A stretch of 64,000 nt of DNA from Priapulus caudatus. Lineage: Eukaryota > Priapulida > Priapulimorpha > Priapulimorphida > Priapulidae. This document shows positions 61,101-64,000 of the stretch, piece after piece (the stretch's first letter is position 1; the number at the start of each line of letters is the position of its first letter). Where the stretch lies: positions 24,286-88,285 of the forward strand of contig NW_014578034.1 of assembly GCF_000485595.1 (NCBI RefSeq), given 5' to 3'. Position numbers and translations under genes: made by a program. Below the pieces are notes generated by a model. The model ran no database searches. It saw only the letters and a program-made list of their open reading frames with translations, and was not told where the DNA came from.

Positions 61101-64000
61101 ACTCTCCCCAGCTCATCTTTGGAATCTAGGACTGTGCTGCGTCTCGCAATCGGAGCCTGGCCTCGGCTCAGACAAGCGTGGATGAACTGCCTCGCAATAC
61201 AAGACATTGCAGACAGAAGGAGGTCGGTATGCTGTCCATGCTTCCTGTGATTCGAGGCCTCCAAGTTAAGCAGGCCTGTTGGAAAAAATGTCCACCGTTT
61301 GGATGGCCTGTATTATCTGGGCGCTGAAGGATGCTGATCTGTCCTCTTAACAGAGTGAGTTCTAAGACTGCTCACAAGGCACGTTCTGCTGCTGTTGATG
61401 GTGCCTGGGAGCGTGTTAGAAAAAAGACACAGAGGATTCGGTCAATGATATGATGATCGATTCACATAAGAGAACGCCGAGGAACAACCATCGAATACGG
61501 AGATAAAGAATATACGCAAAAAATTCAGCCACTCGTCATATATAGTCATAACTCAACAAAATGCCTGTCTGACTGGTCTCACTGCACCTCCAACACACCA
61601 TTCTAGCATCATTCAGAGCATATTTATTTAACACCATATATTTTCTGCATTTATATTTTGCTAATATTTTATTTGCTACTGCTAGAGCCATTTCAACCGT
61701 AAGGGCGGATACCAAAAGAGGAGAACGATACCGAGATCCCCAGCTCGAGAGTCAATGATTGGATTCTAGGACTCTGCTCATTGTACCTGCACTGACCATG
61801 ATCCCTTCATGGATACTCTCTGCAATACGGACTCATTCAAAGACAGGAGGCAGGCAGTATGCTGGGCCAACCTTCCGCTCTCGCACCTCTAGAAATACCA
61901 GAAAGACCCTGCGTGTGCACCCGAGATACAAACCTCAGGAGTGCGGCATTTCTAGGATTAATAGGTGTACATATGCCGCGAACCGTTGTCGTGTCAGATA
62001 GTTGACACTGTGGGCAAGCGGAGCTAACCAAGATTGACCGTAGATTAACCCTGGCCCCGTGTGGAAGAAGAAGGTGAGTACTTATGTAAGAAGAAATCGC
62101 CATATAGGCATCTACATCATATGTCTGGTTTCAAAAACCTGACCGAGAAGTAGGTTTATGGTGATTTGTAAACTAGATGAATTATATCAATATCTATATA
62201 GTCCGGATTTGCATAATAGCTCCAACTACTTATTTGCAGCAGTTGTGTTGCGGAGGACCCGAGCTACTTACATTATTGTAACATCGCACACATCCTTCAC
62301 TTTTTGTTTTTTCAAGTAAGCTGGAGTCCTATTTAATCGCATGCCCGTCGGGTAGGAAAAAGAGAACACGACCTCCGAACTAAACCACCAATTTGCAGAT
62401 GCCCAGCAATACCCCACGCTCATTGTTGGATCTAGGACTTGACTCGTCTCGCGCAACATCATGTCCTCGTGGATACTCCTGCAATACAGACATTGCAGAC
62501 AGAGCAGCAGTATGCTGTCCCTCACCTGTAGTTTCACCAGAGCCTTCAAGAATCTGTGTTTGTACGCGCGAGTACGACCATCAGCAGTGGCGGCTACTGC
62601 AAGATGGTCGTATCGAGTACTATATGGAGCAAACGGGCCGTTGTTAGAGTAATAAGAATTGAATGCCGAACGCCGGCGTAAGTAACGGCAAGGCACTTAT
62701 AGTAACCGCAGATTACGCAGGCCCCGTGGCCATTGTGGAAGCAGAGGTTGAGGCATTCTGTTATAACATACGACGGGCATTGAACAAGGTTTGGGTCGGA
62801 ATACTCAATGAGTGTGTTTAACGTTTACATGTAAATTACGTAAGGTATGCTGATTTCATTGGCCATGAAATCTCAAATATTCGAATATTTTTACTAACGA
62901 CGTGCATAGTATTGTCATCCATTTGGGCTTATTTGTCACGATAAGTATCTACGAAACCCGGGTGGACTGGTTGCCCTGGCGAATTATCTGCGACATGCAA
63001 ACTTTCCAGTGCTGAGGTATGCCACTATTAATTCCCATCGCCGTGTTGGAGACACCGATACCGTAGAACCCCAGCCTGCATCTGTTGGATGCTAGAGACT
63101 TGCTAGTCTCGCCAATCCATGGCCAGTCGTGGATACGTCGCTTGCAATACCACGAAATTGCAGACCACGCAGGCAGCAGTATGCTGTCCTGCCTCCTGTG
63201 ATCTGAGCCTCCAGTACAGCGCTGTTGGAAAATGTCCACGTTTTGGGGATGGCCTGTATTTCTGGCCCTGAGGATCTGATATGCCGCAACCAGAGATACT
63301 GACTGCTCACTAAGGAACAAGCTCTGCTGTGCATGGTCGCCTGGAGCGTGTAAGAAGCAGAAAGATAATGTGCTGGACATACCTGAGCCGAATACCTCCG
63401 TGAGTGTGTCACGACACGATCACGTAATCACAATCTCAATGTTCTCTCAAATGTGCATGTGAATGCAGATCGTGATGTCACCATGTATCATAGTAACTGG
63501 TCAGCAGAAATACATTTGCTTGTGCTTTTACTCAACAGTATATTTATAGATATTTTACATGTATATATATATATGTAATATATATTTATATAATAAGGTG
63601 GCCGTTTTGGATCACTGTCTCTCGTTGCTTAGGATACTGCCAGGTCTTGATGTAGGTGTACCAGATTGATCGATGAACTTTTGGCTAATGCTTTGTGTGA
63701 GCTCATCACACTAACATTGCTGTTTTTGTAGGTCCTGAGCCAATTGCAACCCTCCAGGCGTGACCTGGCAGAGAGCCGGATCCCTGGACCACCCAGCTCA
63801 TCTGTCTTGGAATCTAGGACGTTGGCTCATCTTCGCGATCCCCCGATGGTCCCTCATGGGAGGGTACTATCTCCGCGGTATACAGCTGACAGTCAATTCA
63901 GACAGAGCAGGAAACAGTATGAACTGCCATGGAGATCCGTCTCTCACCTCTACCAATACCAGACAGACCCTGCGTGTGCACCCGAGAGTACAACCCACAG
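29631..64000 (+). CDS. Secreted multi-domain protease inhibitor (WAP/Tg-1/antistasin/Kazal/Kunitz/lustrin), runs off right edge
   Basis: A signal-peptide exon is followed by more than 25 cysteine-rich module exons on one strand. Almost all are bounded by phase-1 introns, so they can be spliced in any order; the antistasin/six-Cys junction is phase 0. Module order: signal, WAP, gap, six-Cys, Tg-1, antistasin+six-Cys, Tg-1, antistasin+six-Cys, six-Cys, (Tg-1, antistasin, six-Cys; broken), six-Cys, Kazal, antistasin, Kunitz, Kunitz, WAP, Tg-1, antistasin+six-Cys, WAP, lustrin+Kunitz, microexon, Kazal, Kazal, then tandem lustrin-Kazal/WAP cassettes. The protein should be extracellular and inhibit serine and perhaps cysteine proteases (from module families). 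I treat it as one gene because strand, phase and the single signal peptide agree; transcript data could split it. 34631-35410 is unknown, and after about 51640 the frame is repeatedly broken. Confidence 0.75.
29808..29960. repeat. (TG)n and (GTCT)n microsatellites
   Basis: TGTG/GCGTGC runs to 29915, then GTCTGTCTGTCT to about 29955. Confidence 0.95.
30785..30870. repeat. Minisatellite, 14-bp unit TGATATGCTTGATG
   Basis: Five to six tandem copies, the last one altered. Confidence 0.9.
31021..31078. repeat. Palindrome, ATCAAGAGCTAATAATACC arms
   Basis: 58 bp; the right arm GGTATTATTAGCTCTTGAT is the exact inverse of the left. Followed directly by (TA)n. Confidence 0.9.
31145..31288. repeat. 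Nested palindromes
   Basis: The outer arms (ATCAGAAGTAGATAATAG at 31145 and its inverse ending at 31288) enclose a second palindrome (CAGGAGCTAATAATGACAA, 31163-31210). An extra copy of its right arm follows at 31221-31245. It reads as one element inserted into another. Confidence 0.85.
31986..32027. repeat. Palindrome, CAGGGGTTAATAATGAC arms
   Basis: 42 bp with exact arms. Same family as the other ATCA(A/G)GAG palindromes, but with GGGGTTAAT in place of GAGCTAAT. Confidence 0.85.
32958..33017. repeat. Palindrome, TATCAAGAGTAGATAATAGG arms
   Basis: 60 bp; arms are perfect inverses around CTATTATCTCC. Confidence 0.9.
33328..33419. repeat. Palindrome cluster with a 38-bp perfect core
   Basis: 33356-33393 (ACCAAGAGCGTATTAAGAA arm) is a loop-less perfect palindrome. 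Partial arms TATCAAGAGCGTAT (33328) and TATGTACTCTTGG flank it. Confidence 0.85.
33436..33484. repeat. Palindrome, TATCAGGAGTAGATGATAG arms
   Basis: 49 bp; same family, with two bases of difference between arms near the loop. Confidence 0.8.
33888..34058 (+). CDS. WAP four-disulfide-core exon
   Basis: Phase 1 in and out, 171 bp. It reads DKVGTCP, then cysteines in the WAP pattern: C, C, C, SDRDC, KCC, AC and NTC, eight in total. WAP domains inhibit serine proteases (elastase and others) or act as antimicrobials. Acceptor TTGCAG at 33887; the donor GTACAT is weak. Confidence 0.85.
34130..34445. mobile_element. Foldback element, 29-bp perfect TIRs, TTAGGG core
   Basis: 34130-34158 (CCTATAGACCGAAGGTCCGA onward) is the exact inverse of 34417-34445. 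The interior starts with five to six TTAGGG-type units (34170-34213), then three copies of CATATGATTTATAGTGGCAT-like repeats and a weaker inner inverted pair (TTCGAATAC / GTATTCGAA). No coding sequence. Confidence 0.85.
34631..35410. other. Assembly gap (780 N)
   Basis: All N. From the paralogous unit at 39.26 kb, the gap should end inside the same MITE as 39261-39524, because 35411 begins AAACCCAGCTTAAGACTCC. It may also hide one or more exons. Confidence 1.
35498..35632 (+). CDS. Six-cysteine module exon (unit 1)
   Basis: 135 bp, phase 1-1. Cysteine pattern CDDIEC, then [16 protein letters not shown]-x3-C-x5-C-x6-C-x4-C-x5-C. It resembles the follistatin-type or chordin-like small cysteine knots, but I cannot assign it to a named family. 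Near-identical copy at 39599-39733. Confidence 0.8.
35986..36186 (+). CDS. Thyroglobulin type-1 exon (unit 1), lacking one disulfide
   Basis: 201 bp, phase 1-1. Shows [17 protein letters not shown], a YSWCV core where CWCV is usual, [16 protein letters not shown] and a final NC. Only four cysteines remain: the pair normally in QC...CWC (Cys3 and Cys4) is replaced by Phe and Ser. Tg-1 modules can inhibit cysteine cathepsins (thyropins). Confidence 0.85.
36713..36816 (+). CDS. Antistasin-type exon (unit 1)
   Basis: 104 bp, phase 1 in, phase 0 out. Motif [26 protein letters not shown], given here in parts: [21 protein letters not shown]. This is the antistasin core. It ends in SPCD, which supplies the first cysteine of the next exon's module. 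Confidence 0.85.
37066..37156 (+). CDS. Six-cysteine module exon (unit 1)
   Basis: 91 bp, phase 0 in, phase 1 out. [11 protein letters not shown], then [13 protein letters not shown]. Together with PCD from the previous exon it recreates the same spacing as the 35498 exon. Confidence 0.8.
37561..37645. repeat. Telomere-type repeat at a duplication breakpoint
   Basis: The start of a hAT-like element (CAGTGGTTCTTAACATTTTT) is identical to 41802 onward, then breaks at about 37602 into CCCTAA repeats (37602-37638). The rest of the element is absent downstream. Confidence 0.75.
37761..37876. repeat. Foldback, CTATAGCCCTSCGCTC arms
   Basis: TTTAGACTAGCTCTATAACT pairs imperfectly with AGAGCTAATTTTAGA, and CTATAGCCCTCCGCTCTGCC with GGCGGAGCGCAGGGCTATAG. 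Confidence 0.8.
38141..38341 (+). CDS. Thyroglobulin type-1 exon (unit 2)
   Basis: 201 bp, phase 1-1, about 95% identical to 35986-36186. It has the same four-cysteine variant (YSWCV). Intact frame. Confidence 0.85.
38743..38846 (+). CDS. Antistasin-type exon (unit 2)
   Basis: 104 bp, phase 1-0, intact. [27 protein letters not shown]. Confidence 0.85.
38979..39066 (+). CDS. Six-cysteine module exon (unit 2)
   Basis: 88 bp, phase 0-1, intact. [22 protein letters not shown]. Confidence 0.8.
39261..39524. mobile_element. MITE with AAGCTGGGTTTAC termini and 5-bp target duplication
   Basis: TIR TAAAGCTGGGTTTACGCTA at the left and TAGTGTAAACCCAGCTTAA at the right, continuing CGACTTTATGCTGT inward. 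Flanked by GACTC on both sides (39256-39260, 39525-39529). Its right end also occurs at 35411 just after the gap, so the element was part of the duplicated unit. Confidence 0.8.
39599..39733 (+). CDS. Six-cysteine module exon (unit 3)
   Basis: 135 bp, phase 1-1. Identical at the protein level to the exon at 35498, with near-identical flanking introns. Confidence 0.8.
40086..40291 (+). pseudogene. Thyroglobulin type-1 exon (unit 3), frameshifted as assembled
   Basis: 206 bp instead of 201. The first ~85 bases match unit 1 exactly, then several single-base insertions and deletions break the frame from about 40172. This could be true decay or sequence error; the abrupt change of quality favours error. 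Confidence 0.65.
40883..40989 (+). pseudogene. Antistasin-type exon (unit 3), frameshifted as assembled
   Basis: Recognisable from TGTTTGAGTG, GATGACGA, GGCTACAGAACTGATG and CCTGCAGTTGCA, but carries several indels relative to 36713-36816. Confidence 0.6.
41266..41364 (+). pseudogene. Six-cysteine module exon (unit 3), frameshifted as assembled
   Basis: Matches 37066-37156 with scattered insertions (GGCGTCAGATGTCCACGG, GTGGATTGGAGTCTTGCCC). Frame lost. Confidence 0.6.
41802..42340. mobile_element. hAT-like non-autonomous element
   Basis: Left end CAGTGGTTCTTAACATTTTT, right end GGTCAAGAACCCCTTG. Subterminal TCATGGACC / GGTCCATGGACC is inverted. It has no coding sequence and no clear target duplication. 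A partial inverted copy lies at 44505-44847. Confidence 0.65.
42653..42787 (+). CDS. Six-cysteine module exon
   Basis: 135 bp, phase 1-1. [24 protein letters not shown]. Same length and spacing as 35498 but diverged in sequence. It is followed by a Kazal exon, as in follistatin-like domain order. Confidence 0.8.
43240..43374 (+). CDS. Kazal inhibitor exon
   Basis: 135 bp, phase 1-1. [20 protein letters not shown] then PCEMNC and a final GEC: six cysteines in Kazal spacing. The predicted P1 residue (second after Cys2) is Gln. Kazal domains inhibit serine proteases. Confidence 0.88.
43631..43985. mobile_element. Foldback element, CCCCCAGGGTAC termini, telomere-repeat core
   Basis: Left TGTCCCCCAGGGTACTGCC and right GGCAGTACCCTGGGGGACAT are exact inverses, followed inward by repeated GGTCCGGTATACCGGAAC palindromes. 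The core (43815-43900) is about twelve CCCTAA-type repeats. The 10066-10140 foldback in TTC27 belongs to the same family. Confidence 0.8.
44054..44122. repeat. Palindrome, TATCAAGAGCTAATAATA arms
   Basis: The left arm matches 31021 exactly; the right arm TATTATTAACTCTTGATA has one change. The loop is AT-rich. Confidence 0.8.
44184..44291 (+). CDS. Antistasin-type exon
   Basis: 108 bp, phase 1-1. [20 protein letters not shown] then ERGCILCEC, the full antistasin core. Acceptor chosen at 44183 because it keeps phase 1. Confidence 0.85.
44505..44847. mobile_element. Inverted partial copy of the 41802-42340 element
   Basis: Reverse complement of about 41936-42250: shared AACTAGTT, AAAACCTGGACGATTTGATA and ATTTACGGTGACGTAATCAC. 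Neither terminus is present. Confidence 0.8.
44938..45132 (+). CDS. Kunitz inhibitor exon 1
   Basis: 195 bp, phase 1-1. VCRQPYQ, then [29 protein letters not shown] and a final CRKEC: six cysteines. The binding loop before Cys2 is longer than usual, and the predicted P1 is Leu, which suggests chymotrypsin- or elastase-like targets rather than trypsin. Confidence 0.9.
45279..45452 (+). CDS. Kunitz inhibitor exon 2
   Basis: 174 bp, phase 1-1. [20 protein letters not shown], then [16 protein letters not shown] and CFLHC. Predicted P1 is Asn, unusual for an active trypsin inhibitor. Confidence 0.9.
45681..45842 (+). CDS. WAP exon
   Basis: 162 bp, phase 1-1. [29 protein letters not shown]: eight cysteines in WAP order. 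Confidence 0.88.
46133..46345 (+). CDS. Thyroglobulin type-1 exon, six-cysteine form
   Basis: 213 bp, phase 1-1. [35 protein letters not shown]. It keeps all six cysteines, with CYC in place of CWC, unlike the four-cysteine copies upstream. Confidence 0.85.
46679..46803 (+). CDS. Antistasin-type exon
   Basis: 125 bp, phase 1-0. [32 protein letters not shown]. The last 6 bases of the exon, the donor and about 35 bases of intron are duplicated at 46843-46888. Confidence 0.85.
47053..47475. mobile_element. pogo/Tigger-like MITE with TA target site
   Basis: Left CAGTCCGACCTCCTTTATCT and right CCGGATAAAGGAGGTCGGAC(TG) are inverses with one or two mismatches. Both ends are flanked by TA (47051, 47476). 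Non-coding; includes a TG/CG microsatellite. Confidence 0.8.
47854..47944 (+). CDS. Six-cysteine module exon
   Basis: 91 bp, phase 0-1. [22 protein letters not shown]. Same length and phase as the 37066 exon, and again follows an antistasin exon. Confidence 0.8.
48288..48650. mobile_element. Foldback element with GTAGGC/GAAATGGG arms
   Basis: Left CCCGGTTGGCCTACTACCAC and right GGGAGTAGGCCAACTGGGA are inverted. The left arm holds several tandem CCCATTTCGCCTAC units. Non-coding. Confidence 0.7.
48855..49040 (+). CDS. WAP exon
   Basis: 186 bp, phase 1-1. [35 protein letters not shown]: eight cysteines. Confidence 0.85.
49253..49621 (+). CDS. Lustrin-type cysteine domain plus Kunitz domain in one exon
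   Basis: 369 bp, phase 1-1. The first half reads [31 protein letters not shown], the lustrin-cystein pattern. The second half is Kunitz: [41 protein letters not shown], predicted P1 Ser. Lustrin-Kunitz pairs are known in invertebrate matrix and nematode proteins. Confidence 0.88.
49863..49895 (+). CDS. Candidate 33-bp microexon
   Basis: After TTAATTAG and before GTAAGA; phase 1-1. Reads [10 protein letters not shown], a charged linker. Phase symmetry and a strong donor support it, but it needs transcript proof. Confidence 0.5.
49984..50177. repeat. (CCAT/CTAT)n tetranucleotide repeat
   Basis: Degenerate CCATCCAT/CTGTCCAT runs in an intron. Confidence 0.9.
50409..50579 (+). CDS. Kazal inhibitor exon
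   Basis: 171 bp, phase 1-1. [29 protein letters not shown]. Predicted P1 is Ala. Confidence 0.88.
50737..50778 (+). pseudogene. Truncated Kazal exon remnant
   Basis: After CTATAG comes TCTGCCTCTGTCGACGAGAG, then TACAGCCCACAGTGTGGTA, equivalent to the CxCxxEYNPQCG start of the neighbouring Kazal exons. The rest of the domain is absent. Confidence 0.6.
50920..51048 (+). CDS. Kazal inhibitor exon
   Basis: 129 bp, phase 1-1. [29 protein letters not shown]; predicted P1 is Gln. Very close to 43240-43374 and to the Kazal parts of the downstream cassettes. Confidence 0.88.
51563..51800 (+). pseudogene. Lustrin-type exon, disrupted
   Basis: Starts cleanly after GTTGTAG ([16 protein letters not shown]), then becomes garbled; ACATTGCAGCATGACAGC near 51730 marks the usual CCP end. 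The frame cannot be followed. Confidence 0.6.
53735..53930 (+). pseudogene. Lustrin-type exon remnant
   Basis: GAGTTGGAGAACCCGATCCT, then GGAACTGCTCGACTCT, GTCGGATACTTGTTG and CTTGCAATATCACGATAATT align in order to the lustrin cassette at 62387. Frame lost. Confidence 0.55.
54390..54425 (+). pseudogene. Possible Kazal fragment
   Basis: AACCCGGATGGGAAAACGTACGGG reads DGKTYG in one frame, the Kazal core. Nothing else of the domain is clear. Confidence 0.25.
60565..60700 (+). pseudogene. Lustrin end plus Kazal start, disrupted
   Basis: TGTATGTTGTCACCAGAGAC, CTTCAAGACTCTGTGTTTGT and GAGTACGACCCGACAGTG match 62510-62580 in order. Confidence 0.5.
61057..61430 (+). pseudogene. Lustrin plus WAP cassette, disrupted
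   Basis: After TTTTTTAG: CTGAACCATTTAATCCATGC, GAATCTAGGACTGTGCT, AAGACATTGCAGACAG, then a WAP-like part (TGTTGGAAAAAATGTCC, ACTGCTCACAAGGCACG, CTGGGAGCGTGTTAGAAAAA). Closely related to 63020-63365. Many indels. Confidence 0.6.
61685..62075 (+). pseudogene. Lustrin plus Kazal cassette, disrupted
   Basis: GAGCCATTTCAACCGT start, GGATACTCTCTGCAATACGG, then the Kazal start CCTGCGTGTGCACCCGAGA (predicted P1 Arg) and the end CCTGGCCCCGTGTGGAAG before GTGAGT. Confidence 0.6.
62387..62745 (+). pseudogene. Lustrin plus Kazal cassette, best preserved of the array
   Basis: A continuous frame from about 62393 gives [20 protein letters not shown], then [15 protein letters not shown] before breaking. 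This confirms that the cassette encodes a lustrin domain followed by Kazal. The Kazal end (GGCCCCGTGGCC, GGAAGCAGAG) is near 62720-62745. Confidence 0.65.
63020..63365 (+). pseudogene. Lustrin plus WAP cassette, disrupted
   Basis: CCGTGTTGGAGACACCGATA, GTCGTGGATACGTCGCTTGC, GCAGCAGTATGCTGTCC; then WAP-like GGAAAATGTCCACGTTTTGG, GATACTGACTGCTCACTAAG, CTCTGCTGTGCATGG and GGAGCGTGTAAGAAG. The order of cysteine codons fits WAP once indels are allowed for. Confidence 0.6.
63733..64000 (+). pseudogene. Lustrin plus Kazal cassette, cut by window edge
   Basis: After TTTTTGTAG: GTCCTGAGCCAATTGC, the lustrin body with indels, then CCCTGCGTGTGCACCCGAGA and GTACAACCCACAG at the edge. The gene continues beyond the window. 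Confidence 0.6.

Larger units (their letters stand above)
51640..63999. other. Long stretch of suspect sequence quality
   Basis: The texture changes here: few simple repeats, even base use, and cassette exons that match each other only with very frequent small indels. From 54.5 to 60.5 kb I find no gene, no clean repeat and no transposon. I think this is uncorrected long-read gap filling over a tandem cassette array. Reading frames here should not be trusted. Confidence 0.6.

Overview
This is a eukaryotic genomic window from an animal. It has multi-exon genes with GT-AG introns, interstitial TTAGGG telomere-type repeats, many microsatellites and a dense load of small inverted-repeat (foldback/MITE) elements. 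TTC27, a CTHRC1-like gene and a secreted multi-domain protease-inhibitor gene point to a metazoan, most likely a marine invertebrate. I cannot name the phylum from the sequence. There is one assembly gap (34631-35410, all N).

Layout. 1-9.3 kb is intergenic and repeat-rich: a telomere-cored foldback (1220-1439), a second foldback (2375-2577), a 2.4-kb composite foldback with a hairpin tandem array and purine/pyrimidine minisatellites (3279-5662), and GA-rich repeats (6.3-7 kb). 9.3-22.7 kb (+) is TTC27. I reconstructed 22 coding exons that join in consistent phase over about 809 residues; only the first ~35 residues are missing. The 4.0-kb intron 12786-16802 contains, on the minus strand, a complete five-exon CTHRC1-like gene of 222 residues. 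22.7-29.5 kb is intergenic with nested transposable elements.

From 29631 to the right edge (+) runs one very large secreted, modular protease-inhibitor gene. A signal-peptide exon follows a (GAA)n tract and is followed, after a 4.1-kb hairpin-filled intron, by WAP, thyroglobulin type-1, antistasin, Kazal, Kunitz and lustrin-type cysteine modules, plus a six-cysteine module I cannot assign. Nearly all boundaries are phase 1, the classic shuffling phase; the antistasin/six-Cys boundary is the one repeated phase-0 junction. Part of the gene is internally triplicated (35.4-41.8 kb).

Two stretches, about 40172-41610 and about 51640-64000, carry frequent small indels relative to their paralogues and an abrupt change of texture. 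They look like uncorrected long-read gap fill rather than clean sequence. The lustrin-Kazal/WAP cassettes there are recognisable but frame-broken.

The strongest unusual signals are: (1) foldback elements with different terminal inverted repeats that all carry TTAGGG repeats inside; (2) a family of short perfect palindromes whose two arms co-vary between copies; (3) a telomere repeat sitting at a segmental-duplication breakpoint; (4) the nested antisense CTHRC1-like gene; and (5) the inhibitor gene itself.
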